NCBI RefSeq assembly: GCF_014287955.1
Contig: NZ_JACOPD010000003.1
Span: forward strand, 259,180-323,179
Source of the DNA: Lachnospira hominis (ex Liu et al. 2021)
GTDB taxonomy: Bacteria; Bacillota; Clostridia; Lachnospirales; Lachnospiraceae
Direction of reading: 5' to 3'
DNA length: 64,000 nucleotides
Both the position numbers and the translations under genes were made by a program. This document shows, piece by piece, positions 20,281 to 28,807 of this stretch (the first letter of the stretch is position 1; each line of letters opens with the position of its first letter). Below the pieces are notes generated by a model. The model worked only from the letters and a program-made list of their open reading frames with translations, ran no database searches and was not told the DNA's origin.

Positions 20281-20498
20281 ATATTTCGATAGATTCCCCA
20301 GGAAAGCGGAGCGGATGCACTGAGCCAGGCATTCTGAGGCATCATACACAAAATAATTCTTAATCCTGCAAGACCATAAATAGCTGCTGTAGTTGCTTTA
20401 TGGCCTTTAATCTGATAACGCTCACGCCATATATGATAGAGTACGCCATAAAAAATAATCATAGTGATAGAGGTAATCCACTTCCTAAAAGCTCAGCC
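20281..20498 (-). pseudogene. Probable relic of a membrane protein gene
   Basis: The gap 20182-20549 is 368 bases. Read on the minus strand from about 20498, the frame gives a protein-like stretch (FRKWITSITM, then IIFYGVLYHIWRERYQIKG and YGLAGLRIILCMMPQNAW), with a hydrophobic/charged pattern unlike random translation. It opens from a stop codon rather than a start with RBS, and runs into the terminator hairpin at its other end. It may be the middle of a decayed multi-pass membrane protein. The family was not recognised. It may also be chance coding potential. Confidence 0.35.
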
Positions 20499-20549
20499 TG
20501 TTTTTACTGTAACATACTGCAAGGTAACTAACTATGATGTGCTTTTTTA

Positions 20550-21575
20550 TTATTTGCCAGTCTTAATTGTAATCTCCTCGACTTTTGTAATAGGGTTTAC
20601 AGTCGGAATTCTGTATAAAGTTTCATTATCCTCATAATACTGGAAAAATGTATACTGTGAAGTGCAGTTTATTGTTGAAATATTGCCAGCAGCAATATAT
20701 TCAATCTGTGTTCCATCGGCATTCATGCGGTAAAGACCTGTGTTAGTGCCTTCAACCTGAAAGAAAATTTTGTTGCCGTAGCGGTTGTAATTGATGACTT
20801 TTCCACCGTCAACAGGACTGTAAAGCTGTTCAAGTGTCTTATTTGATGTATTAAGACGCATGAGGGCGTATCCCTTGTCAAGGTCAATATAATAAATATA
20901 ATTATCAGCAGCATCTACAAGATATGCATTTACATTAAAATATGCACTTACATTTCCGGTTGATGCATCAAGCGTGCTTATATAATTCTTGTTATATGTA
21001 TCTGCAAAATAGAATTTGCCATTGTATACGCTTGCCAGATTATATACTTTTGAGGAAAATTTTTTATCATCTTTTCCGTCTATTCCGGCTTTGTATACAT
21101 ACATTCCTTCGTTTGCATTGTAATATTGATAGAAAATGTCATTGCCGTAAAGGGTGGCAATACCGGATTTTGTAGTTGTAATTGTATCCGCATTCTGTCC
21201 GTCAAGGTCTGTACGATAAACACCAAACATCTGACCTGTAAAAGAATTTTCTTTTGCTGAAGAAAGATTATTTCTTACATAATAAATGTAATTGCCACAG
21301 ACGTTGATATAGTATACCGAATCTGTGTTTAAGGCTCTGGCATTTGAACAGTCAGAATCCATAACATAAAGGCGTCCGTCATCATATGGATTTGCAAAAT
21401 AAATTTTGCCGTCATATTCGCAAAAGCGTCCTTTATTGTTGAGGTTTCCGGCAGTATTTCCAACGGCAGTTTTGGAGTTGTACTTAAATCTTGTTGAAAA
21501 ATAAGAAAAAGTCAGCCCTCCTGCGAGTGCAATGACAGCAACTATACTGACAATGATTGTTATTATTTTTTTCAT
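20550..21575 (-). CDS. DUF5050-type beta-propeller protein, membrane anchored
   Basis: A 341-aa protein with an N-terminal signal anchor (residues 1-26) and then a series of about 40-residue units, each with a YY-x-D/N or IYYI core (YINVCGNYIYYVRN, LVDAADNYIYYIDLDKG, VINYNRYGNKIFFQ). That is the pattern of DUF5050 six-bladed propeller proteins of Clostridia, which act outside the membrane; the function is unknown. Start ATG 21575 follows TTGGAG on the minus strand. It is divergent from pheA. Confidence 0.75.
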   Translation of the reverse strand: MKKIITIIVSIVAVIALAGGLTFSYFSTRFKYNSKTAVGNTAGNLNNKGRFCEYDGKIYFANPYDDGRLYVMDSDCSNARALNTDSVYYINVCGNYIYYVRNNLSSAKENSFTGQMFGVYRTDLDGQNADTITTTKSGIATLYGNDIFYQYYNANEGMYVYKAGIDGKDDKKFSSKVYNLASVYNGKFYFADTYNKNYISTLDASTGNVSAYFNVNAYLVDAADNYIYYIDLDKGYALMRLNTSNKTLEQLYSPVDGGKVINYNRYGNKIFFQVEGTNTGLYRMNADGTQIEYIAAGNISTINCTSQYTFFQYYEDNETLYRIPTVNPITKVEEITIKTGK

Positions 21576-21678
21576 GCTAATCTCCAATCGTGCTTGTTAT
21601 TCAACCTATAATATAGTAAAATAACATAAAATGCTTGTATATGCAATGGACTATTGGATATATGGATTGGAGAAAGTA

Positions 21679-22809
21679 ATGTTGGATTTAGGCGAGATAA
21701 GAGATAAGATTGACGGGATTGACAGACAGCTCGTAGATTTGTTTGAAGAACGCATGCAGCTTTGTACAGATGTTGCCAAATATAAAATTGAGACAGGCAA
21801 GAAAGTGCTTGATACAGACAGGGAAAAAGCAAAGATAGAGGCTGTCAGTAAGATGGTGAAAGATCCTAAGAATGTGCATGCCATAGATGATTTGTTTTCG
21901 CAGATTATGGCTAATTCAAGAAAGATGCAATACAGACTCTTAGAAGAGACTACACAGACATTAAGAGAGCCATATGAAGCAATTGATGAGATAGATAAAA
22001 AGAACTGCCGTGTTGTATATCAGGGAGTTCCGGGTGCATACAGTTATATTGCAATGAGAAGATTTTTTGGAAAAGACGTTAATAACTTTGCTGTGCCTTC
22101 ATGGCGTGATGCAATGGAAGCAGTAAAAAACGGTGAAGCGGATTATGCTGTCCTTCCAATAGAAAATACGACGGCTGGCTGTGTCGCAGATGTTTATGAC
22201 CTTATTCAGGAATATGATAATTACATAATAGCAGAGACATTTGTAAAAGTTGAGCACGCACTTTTGGGACTTGAAGGAACAGACATTGATAAAGTGACAA
22301 CAGTCTATTCTCATCCACAGGGATTTATGCAGTGTGAGAAGTTTCTTTCAAAGCATAAGGACTGGCAGCAGATAAGCCAGGCAAATACAGCCGGAAGTGC
22401 AAAGAAAGTGCTTGAAGAAAATGATAAGACACACGTTGCAATAGCAAGTGAAGAAGCAGCTGAAGTTTATAATCTTTCAGTTCTTGCCAAAAAGATTAAT
22501 GACCTTGATAACAATACAACACGTTTCGTTATAGTTACAAATACAAGAAAATTTGTAAAAAATGCAAAGAAGATGAGTATTGTATTTGAGACAGCTAACG
22601 AACCCGGAACCCTTTATAACCTTTTAAGCCATATTATATATAATGGACTTAATATGAATAAGATTGAGTCAAGACCAATAGAAGGCAGACCTTGGGAATA
22701 CAGATTTTTCATAGATTTTGAGGGGAATATTGATGACCCGGCTGTTATGAATGCACTTCGTGGAATACAGGAAGAAGCTAAAGCGATAAAACTTCTTGGA
22801 AATTATTAA
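21679..22809 (+). CDS. pheA: Bifunctional chorismate mutase / prephenate dehydratase (P-protein)
   Basis: Converts chorismate to prephenate and then phenylpyruvate for phenylalanine. At 376 aa it shows an AroQ-type helical mutase (1-85, starting IRDKIDGIDRQLVDLFEERM), a dehydratase domain (about 113-285, VYQGVPGAYSYIA and the catalytic NTTRFVIV near 280), and an ACT domain (about 295-376) with the ESRPIEG regulatory motif. Feedback inhibition by phenylalanine is expected for the family. Start 21679 follows TTGGAGAA; the longer frame from 21631 has no RBS. Confidence 0.95.
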   Translation: MLDLGEIRDKIDGIDRQLVDLFEERMQLCTDVAKYKIETGKKVLDTDREKAKIEAVSKMVKDPKNVHAIDDLFSQIMANSRKMQYRLLEETTQTLREPYEAIDEIDKKNCRVVYQGVPGAYSYIAMRRFFGKDVNNFAVPSWRDAMEAVKNGEADYAVLPIENTTAGCVADVYDLIQEYDNYIIAETFVKVEHALLGLEGTDIDKVTTVYSHPQGFMQCEKFLSKHKDWQQISQANTAGSAKKVLEENDKTHVAIASEEAAEVYNLSVLAKKINDLDNNTTRFVIVTNTRKFVKNAKKMSIVFETANEPGTLYNLLSHIIYNGLNMNKIESRPIEGRPWEYRFFIDFEGNIDDPAVMNALRGIQEEAKAIKLLGNY

Positions 22810-22854
22810 TCTTTCATGTGAACAATTTATTTAAAAAATTATTAATTTAAGCTG

Positions 22855-22883
22855 TTGCATTTTTAAAATAAATAGTGTATGGT
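22855..22883 (+). promoter_or_regulatory. Probable promoter of the ZTP-riboswitch transcript
   Basis: TTGCAT (22855-22860) and TATGGT (22878-22883), spacing 17. This places the RNA start at about 22890, immediately before the riboswitch. Confidence 0.45.
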
Positions 22884-22893
22884 AAATATATAA

Positions 22894-22983
22894 GCTGTGT
22901 GACTGGCGGAAATGTATGTTTTTACATACAGTGAGATTACTCACAGGGAACATAGCAGTTTTTAAATGCCGACCGCCTGGGCG
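22894..22983 (+). ncRNA. ZTP (pfl) riboswitch
   Basis: The hallmark strings of the pfl/ZTP class are present: GTGACTGGCGG early in the element and CCGACCGCCTGGGC (22970-22982) at its 3' end. P1 pairs GCTGTGT (22894-22900) with ACATAGC (22950-22956), and an internal hairpin ATGTATG/CATACA lies between. ZTP riboswitches turn on one-carbon and purine genes when AICAR nucleotide (ZMP/ZTP) builds up for lack of 10-formyl-THF. The two downstream genes carry out exactly the AICAR-to-IMP steps. Confidence 0.92.
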
Positions 22984-23022
22984 ACCTTTTTAATCAGGTT
23001 GTCCGGGTGAGCCGGCATTTTT
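22966..23022 (+). terminator. Riboswitch-controlled intrinsic terminator
   Basis: CCTGGGCGACC (22976-22986) pairs with GGTTGTCCGGG (22997-23007) using three G-U pairs, and ATGCCG (22966-22971) pairs with CGGCAT (23013-23018). TTTTT follows (23018-23022). The left arm uses the riboswitch's own CCGCCTGGG segment, so ligand-bound folding and termination are mutually exclusive: ligand should switch expression on. Confidence 0.85.
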
Positions 23023-23068
23023 GCGTGTGGAAAAGGTTACAAAATAAAACTTAGAAGAGGTACTGTTT

Positions 23069-23782
23069 ATGGAAATGCAATTATTAGAAAATGAATTATC
23101 AGGATGTGCTTATCCGGGAAGAGGAATTGTAATCGGAAAGTCAGAAGACGGCACAAAGGCTGTAACAGCTTATTTCATTATGGGTAGAAGTGCTAACAGC
23201 CGCAACAGAGTATTTGTCGAGGATGGAGAAGGAATCCGTACACAGGCATTTGATGAGAGCAAGCTTGAAGATCCGAGCCTTATCATCTATGCACCTGTAA
23301 GAGTCCTTAACAACAGTACAATCGTTACAAACGGCGACCAGACAGATACAATTTATGATTTGATGAAAGCCGGAAAGACATTTGAACAGTCTTTAAGAAC
23401 AAGAAAATTTGAGCCTGATGAACCGAATTTTACACCTAGAATTTCAGGAATACTTAATTTTGAAAATGGTGAATTTGATTATGCAATGTCAATTTTAAAG
23501 AGCAATAACGGCAATGGTGCAGCATGTAACAGATACACATTTTCATATGAGACACCACTTGCAGGTGAAGGACGTTTTATTCATACATATATGGGTGATG
23601 GCTCACCACTCCCAAGCTTCGAGGGAGAACCTGCATGGGTAAAGATTTCAGGTGATATTGATTCATTTACAGATATGCTCTGGAATAACTTAAATGAGGA
23701 TAACAAAGTTTCATTATTTGTTCGTTTTATTGATATTAAGACTGGAAAATATGAGACAAGAATTATCAATAAGAATAAGTAA
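23069..23782 (+). CDS. purO: IMP cyclohydrolase, PurO-like
   Basis: A 237-aa protein of the archaeal-type IMP cyclohydrolase family (PurO fold), distinct from the N-terminal domain of bacterial PurH. It closes FAICAR to IMP, the last step of purine ring synthesis. Conserved-looking stretches are YPGRGIVIG at 16-24, YFIMGRSANSRNRVF near 35-50, and TPRISGIL near 122. Assignment rests on resemblance of these motifs, on the ZTP riboswitch in front and on the adjacent AICAR formyltransferase. RBS AGAAGAGG precedes ATG 23069. Confidence 0.85.
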   Translation: MEMQLLENELSGCAYPGRGIVIGKSEDGTKAVTAYFIMGRSANSRNRVFVEDGEGIRTQAFDESKLEDPSLIIYAPVRVLNNSTIVTNGDQTDTIYDLMKAGKTFEQSLRTRKFEPDEPNFTPRISGILNFENGEFDYAMSILKSNNGNGAACNRYTFSYETPLAGEGRFIHTYMGDGSPLPSFEGEPAWVKISGDIDSFTDMLWNNLNEDNKVSLFVRFIDIKTGKYETRIINKNK

Positions 23783-23844
23783 TTTAAGGTTAAGAAACAG
23801 CAATACTATTTACGATGTATGTTTATCTACAGAAAGGATATAAA

Positions 23845-25026
23845 ATGAACGAATTTCAGTTAAAATATGGATGCAATCCTAATCAGAAACCTTCAAGAAT
23901 ATTTATGGCAGACGGAAGTGAACTTCCGGTTGAAATCCTAAATGGCAGACCGGGATATATTAATTTCCTTGATGCATTTAATGGTTATCAGCTTGTAAAA
24001 GAGTTAAAAGAAGCGACAGGACTTCCGGCTGCAACCTCTTTTAAGCATGTATCTCCTGCAGGTGCAGCAGTTGGTCTTCCACTCACAGATGTTTTAAAGA
24101 AAATATACTGGGTAGATGAGTCAATTGGAGAACTTTCTCCACTTGCATGTGCGTATGCAAGAGCAAGAGGTGCTGACAGAATGTCATCATTTGGTGATTT
24201 TATTTCACTTTCAGATGTTTGTGATGTTGCAACTGCAAAGCTTATCCAGCATGAAGTATCAGATGGTATCATTGCACCGGGATATGAAGATGAGGCACTT
24301 GAAATCTTAAAATCAAAGAAAAAAGGCAATTATAACATCATTAAAATAGACCCTTCATATAAGCCTGAACCAATTGAAAGAAAACAGGTTTATGGTGTTA
24401 CATTTGAACAGGGACGCAACGAGTTTGTAATTAATGAAGAACTTCTTGGCAATGTAGTTACAGAAAATAAAGAGATTTCTCAGCAGGCAAAGATTGATTT
24501 GATTATTGCATTAATTACATTAAAGTATACACAGTCAAATTCCGTATGTTACGCAAAGGGCGGACAGGCAATCGGAATCGGTGCAGGACAGCAGTCAAGA
24601 ATCCACTGTACAAGACTTGCTGGTTCAAAGGCAGATAACTGGTTTTTACGCCAGAATCCAAAGGTATTAAGTCTTCCGTTTAAAGAAAATATCGGTCGTG
24701 CTGACAGAGATAATGCAATTGATTTATATATCGGTGAGGATTACATGGATGTTCTTGCTGATGGTGAATGGGAAAGAGTATTTACTGAAAAGCCGGAAGT
24801 ATTTACAAAGGAAGAAAAGAGAGCATGGCTTGATAAAAATACAGATGTTGCACTTGGCTCAGATGCATTCTTCCCATTTGGTGACAATATTGAGAGAGCA
24901 TACAAGAGCGGTGTTAAATATATTGCACAGCCGGGTGGTTCAATCCGTGATGACAATGTAATTGAGACATGTAACAAGAGAAATATTGCAATGTGCTTTA
25001 CAGGAATGAGATTATTCCATCACTAA
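23845..25026 (+). CDS. Phosphoribosylaminoimidazolecarboxamide (AICAR) formyltransferase, stand-alone
   Basis: A 393-aa protein matching the formyltransferase part of PurH without the N-terminal cyclohydrolase domain. LKYGCNPNQKPSR opens it, and the active-site regions TSFKHVSPAGAAVG (Lys-His pair) and SNSVCYAKGGQAIGIGAGQQSR are clear. It transfers formyl from 10-formyl-THF to AICAR to give FAICAR, which the upstream cyclohydrolase converts to IMP. Start ATG 23845 has AAAGGA upstream. The pair replaces the usual fused PurH. Confidence 0.92.
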   Translation: MNEFQLKYGCNPNQKPSRIFMADGSELPVEILNGRPGYINFLDAFNGYQLVKELKEATGLPAATSFKHVSPAGAAVGLPLTDVLKKIYWVDESIGELSPLACAYARARGADRMSSFGDFISLSDVCDVATAKLIQHEVSDGIIAPGYEDEALEILKSKKKGNYNIIKIDPSYKPEPIERKQVYGVTFEQGRNEFVINEELLGNVVTENKEISQQAKIDLIIALITLKYTQSNSVCYAKGGQAIGIGAGQQSRIHCTRLAGSKADNWFLRQNPKVLSLPFKENIGRADRDNAIDLYIGEDYMDVLADGEWERVFTEKPEVFTKEEKRAWLDKNTDVALGSDAFFPFGDNIERAYKSGVKYIAQPGGSIRDDNVIETCNKRNIAMCFTGMRLFHH

Positions 25027-25060
25027 TTTGCAGGCAGATTTTTAACTGGTATAAAAAGAA

Positions 25061-25115
25061 AATCCTGAAGAACTTCATATGCTGCTTTTGTGGCTGAAAG
25101 TCTTCGGGATTTTTG
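25061..25115 (+). terminator. Terminator after the purine pair
   Basis: AATCCTGAAGA (25061-25071) pairs with TCTTCGGGATT (25101-25111) with one G-U pair, followed by a T-run. Confidence 0.75.
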
Positions 25116-25160
25116 TATTTATGCAGATATCAGGTCATGGTTGATTTATGAATATAGCTG

Positions 25161-26009
25161 TTATATGTTATTTTTATATTCTTTAATTTTTGTAAGAATT
25201 TCTTCGGGAACAAAAAGGTGTCCGCGTCCGGTACCAAGTTCAATATCGGGTTTGTTTGCACCATGATAATCTGAACCGCCGCTTATTAAAAGATTTCGTT
25301 CTTTGGCGATATGTTTCATTTCAAGCTCATCACCCATTGTATAGGTTGAATAAACGGCTTCAAGTCCGGCAATTCCATGTTGACACAGATAATCCATCAG
25401 TTTGTTCATTTGTTCATTTCCCATATGATACAGGACAGGGTGTGCAAGAACAGGTACGCCGCCGACTGACTTTATCATTTTGATAGCTTTTTCGGGAAGC
25501 ATCTTCTCGCGAGGGACATAACATGGTTTTGAGTCCCCAAGATACCGGTCAAATACCTCATTGCGGCTTTTTACATAACCTTTTCTTACAAGGTAGTCGG
25601 CAAAATTAGCTCTTGTTATAACAGCACCTTCATACATCTTTTTCATTTCATCATAAGATACAGGAATTCCTATTTCACAGAATCTGGCAGCAATTTTCTC
25701 ATTACGTTTTTCACGGCTTTGTTTTAAAGATTCTAATTCTTTTTTGAAATTTTTGTCAGTATAATCTATATATAGACCAACTATGTGTATTTCTTTTTTG
25801 TCATAGAAAGTGCTTAATTCTATGCCGGGTATAAGTTCAATATCGTAATCGGCGGCACAGCTGACAGCTTCAGGTATCCCGTCAATAGTGTCATGGTCGG
25901 TGAGAGCCATGGCAGCAAGATTTATTGAGAAAGCTTTTTTAACCAGCTCAGATGGCGTGAGTGTTCCATCTGAATATGTTGAGTGAACATGTAAGTCTAT
26001 GGATTTCAT
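25161..26009 (-). CDS. PHP-domain phosphoesterase
   Basis: A 282-aa PHP-domain protein. The metal-binding HVHSTYSDGTLTP is at residues 7-19, ALTDHDTIDGI at 35-45, ELIPGIELS near 61, and HPVLYH and SGGSDYHG later, a full set of four PHP motifs. This subgroup (YciV/TrpH-like) includes 3',5'-nucleoside bisphosphate phosphatase and 5'-3' RNase AM. The substrate here is not known. RBS AAGGAGG sits directly before ATG 26009. It is convergent with the purine pair. Confidence 0.87.
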   Translation of the reverse strand: MKSIDLHVHSTYSDGTLTPSELVKKAFSINLAAMALTDHDTIDGIPEAVSCAADYDIELIPGIELSTFYDKKEIHIVGLYIDYTDKNFKKELESLKQSREKRNEKIAARFCEIGIPVSYDEMKKMYEGAVITRANFADYLVRKGYVKSRNEVFDRYLGDSKPCYVPREKMLPEKAIKMIKSVGGVPVLAHPVLYHMGNEQMNKLMDYLCQHGIAGLEAVYSTYTMGDELEMKHIAKERNLLISGGSDYHGANKPDIELGTGRGHLFVPEEILTKIKEYKNNI

Positions 26010-26170
26010 AAATCCTCCTTTTTGTTAAAATGAGAATCCAATTGCATAAAGTGGATTGCACATTATTGTTTTTGCGAATATTTTACAGTAATTTTATTGT
26101 ATTTTACCACGTTTAAGTTTAAAATAAAATATGTTACGTATTAATAGTAAACTTTGAAAGGCATTGTAAC

Positions 26171-26773
26171 ATGAGAAAAAAGTCACACTTATCATTAGCT
26201 GTTTATCTTATTGATAATATGGACAGCAGCTTATTGATTAACCACAGGAAGGCATTTTTGCTTGGAAGTATCCTGCCGGATTGTCGTCCGTCATTTGTAA
26301 CTACGAAACATAACATGGAAGAAACATTTGATATGGTTTCGGATTTTATTTCACAACTTACAGTAGATTCACATGATTACAAAAGAATTTCTACGGCATA
26401 TGTAAGAAAGCTGGGCGAAGTAACGCATTATGTAGCTGATTATTTTACATATCCGCATAATGAAGTTTTTGATGGTAATATAAAAGACCATTGCATATAT
26501 GAGAAAAATTTGAAAGAAGCATTGAAAAGTTATATTGACAGTGAACAGATTTATATTAATAAAAGTCTTATAGACAGTTTTAGGAAGCCTGAAGATATTT
26601 GCAGGCTCATAAAGAATCTGCACGCACAATATGTAAGCGGAAGAAGTACAGTAAACAACGACTGTATATATATAGTCGCGATGTGCCATATAATTGTCGG
26701 AGGAATATTAAAGCTTCTTATTGAAAACAGAAGTTATGGTTATATTAACAGACTACGCCCGAATGTGGCATAG
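26171..26773 (+). CDS. Zinc-dependent phospholipase C-like protein
   Basis: A 200-aa protein with the helical metal-binding pattern of the zinc-dependent phospholipase C/S1-P1 superfamily: the N-terminal RKKSHLSLAVYLID, FLLGSILPDCRPSF near 30-43, TKHNMEE, and GEVTHYVADYFTYPHNE near 92-108. There is no signal peptide, so it probably stays in the cytoplasm, unlike secreted toxins of the family. The substrate is unknown. RBS GAAAGG lies upstream of ATG 26171. It is divergent from the PHP gene. Confidence 0.72.
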   Translation: MRKKSHLSLAVYLIDNMDSSLLINHRKAFLLGSILPDCRPSFVTTKHNMEETFDMVSDFISQLTVDSHDYKRISTAYVRKLGEVTHYVADYFTYPHNEVFDGNIKDHCIYEKNLKEALKSYIDSEQIYINKSLIDSFRKPEDICRLIKNLHAQYVSGRSTVNNDCIYIVAMCHIIVGGILKLLIENRSYGYINRLRPNVA

Positions 26774-26824
26774 TTTTTAAAATAATAAGATTATTATTGG
26801 GATTGCATGAAGGGAGGAGATTTT

Positions 26825-27379
26825 ATGCAGGAACGGGAACCTGTTATTGGAGGTCTGTACAGACATTTTAAAAATAAGCTATATCAGGTAAAAGCTGTTG
26901 CAATTCACTCCGAGACGAAGGAAAAGATGATAGTATATCAGGCTCTGTATGGAGATTTTGCAGTATATGTAAGACCATATGATATGTTTATGAGTGAGGT
27001 TGACCATGTTAAATATCCGGATGTTAAGCAAAGATACAGGTTTGAACAGGTGTTTTTCGATGAAGACAGCGGATATGTAAGCGTTGATGAAAAAGGTAAT
27101 GAAGATTCATTGGATAATGAACCGGTGATTCTACCGGTTTTTGATGAAGAGACCGAGGCTGTTGATGACAGACTTATGAAGTTTCTTGATGCAGAAGGGT
27201 ATGCACAGAAACTTGAGGTGCTGTCTGAATTAAGAGATAATCTTGATGATAAGCTTATTGATGCTATGGCGGTTTCAATGGATGTAGAGGTGCTTCCGGG
27301 AACCATTGACGAAAGATATGCATCGCTTAGACACTGCATACAGGCACACGCAAAATATGAATGTACGAGGTTAAGATAA
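26825..27379 (+). CDS. DUF1653 domain protein
   Basis: A 184-aa protein. Residues 1-70 match DUF1653 (PVIGGLYRHFKNKLYQVKAVA, then VYQALYGDFAVYVRPYDMF). The rest is acidic and ends in a helical part (LRHCIQAHAKYECTRLR). Function unknown. Start 26825 is behind GGGAGGAG; the ATG at 26807 precedes that RBS and is rejected. Confidence 0.75.
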   Translation: MQEREPVIGGLYRHFKNKLYQVKAVAIHSETKEKMIVYQALYGDFAVYVRPYDMFMSEVDHVKYPDVKQRYRFEQVFFDEDSGYVSVDEKGNEDSLDNEPVILPVFDEETEAVDDRLMKFLDAEGYAQKLEVLSELRDNLDDKLIDAMAVSMDVEVLPGTIDERYASLRHCIQAHAKYECTRLR

Positions 27380-27417
27380 CAATATGTAATATATTATAAT
27401 TAAACAGGAGGGTTTTT

Positions 27418-28785
27418 ATGGAAGAAAAGAATTTTACAAAGGTGACACCTGAGATTGAAAGTCTCGCTGAAAAATGCAGGGAGAATAATAGAATAAGTCT
27501 TGATTTGTATGATAAATATGAGGTAAAAAGAGGACTTAGGGATTTGAATGGTAAAGGTGTTCTTACAGGACTTACTGAAATTTCAGAAGTAAAATCTACA
27601 GAAACAGATGAGAATGGGATATCTCATCCATGTGACGGAAAGCTTTATTACCGTGGATATGATGTTGAAGAAATTATTGCAGGTTTTACAAAGGACAAAA
27701 GATATGGATTTGAAGAAGTTACATATCTTCTGATTTTTGGTGAGATGCCAAATGATGAACAGCTTGCAGATTTTACAGAGCTTCTTGGATATTACAGATG
27801 TATACCGCCTAATTTTGTAAGAGATATTATAATGAAAAAGCCAAGCTGCGATATTATGAATGCTGTGGCACGAAGTGTGCTTATGCTTTATTCATATGAT
27901 GATAAGGCAGATGATGTGAGCATTCCTAATGTGGTACGTCAGTCAATCCAGCTTATTTCACAGCTTCCACTTCTTGCTGTTTACAGTTATCAGGCGTATA
28001 AACATTCACACATAGGAGGAAGCCTTATAATACATGAGCCGGATCCTAAGATGTCTACGGCTGAAAATATTCTTCATCTTCTGCGTGATGATGGCAATTT
28101 TACACCGCTTGAGGCAGAGATTCTTGATATTGCACTTGTTCTTCATGCAGAACATGGCGGCGGTAACAATTCAACATTTACAACACATGTTGTTACATCT
28201 TCAGGTACAGATACATATTCCGCAGTTGTATCATCACTTGCATCATTAAAGGGACCTAAGCATGGTGGTGCCAATTTAAAGGTTGTAAAGATGTTTGAAG
28301 ATATCAAGCATAATGTTAAGAACTGGGATGATGAAGAAGAACTCACTAAATATCTTGATGCAATTCTTCACAAAGAAGCATTCGATAAAACGGGTCTTAT
28401 TTATGGTATGGGTCATGCCGTTTATTCGCTTTCAGACCCGAGAGCAAGAGTGTTCAAAGGTTTTGTAGAACAGCTTTCGCAGGAAAAACACAGGGAAAAA
28501 GAATTCAAGCTTATGTCTGATGTTGAAAGGATTGCTGCCGGACTTATTGCAAAAGAGAGAAAAATTTACAAAGGTGTCAGTGCAAATGTGGACTTTTACA
28601 GCGGTTTCGTGTATAGTATGTTAGGCCTTCCGCATGAGTTGTATACACCAATTTTTGCGGTGGCAAGAATTTCGGGATGGAGTGCCCACAGAATAGAAGA
28701 ACTTATTAACTGTGGAAAGATTATTCGTCCGGCTTATAAGAGTATAAGCCCGCATAATGAATACACTCCTTTAAGCGAACGATAA
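27418..28785 (+). CDS. gltA: Citrate synthase
   Basis: Condenses oxaloacetate and acetyl-CoA. At 455 aa it is longer than most bacterial citrate synthases, owing to an N-terminal extension of about 40 residues, as in a clostridial subgroup. Catalytic histidines are in LHAEHGGGNNSTFTTHV (about 241-257) and GMGHAVYSLSDPRARVF (about 337-353, normally GFGHRVYKxxDPRA). The family also contains 2-methylcitrate and Re-type enzymes; this is an Si-type fold. A provider of 2-oxoglutarate for the arginine/glutamate pathway seems likely. RBS CAGGAGGG. Confidence 0.9.
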   Translation: MEEKNFTKVTPEIESLAEKCRENNRISLDLYDKYEVKRGLRDLNGKGVLTGLTEISEVKSTETDENGISHPCDGKLYYRGYDVEEIIAGFTKDKRYGFEEVTYLLIFGEMPNDEQLADFTELLGYYRCIPPNFVRDIIMKKPSCDIMNAVARSVLMLYSYDDKADDVSIPNVVRQSIQLISQLPLLAVYSYQAYKHSHIGGSLIIHEPDPKMSTAENILHLLRDDGNFTPLEAEILDIALVLHAEHGGGNNSTFTTHVVTSSGTDTYSAVVSSLASLKGPKHGGANLKVVKMFEDIKHNVKNWDDEEELTKYLDAILHKEAFDKTGLIYGMGHAVYSLSDPRARVFKGFVEQLSQEKHREKEFKLMSDVERIAAGLIAKERKIYKGVSANVDFYSGFVYSMLGLPHELYTPIFAVARISGWSAHRIEELINCGKIIRPAYKSISPHNEYTPLSER

Positions 28786-28807
28786 GCAGTTTTGACAGGA
28801 AAGGAAA

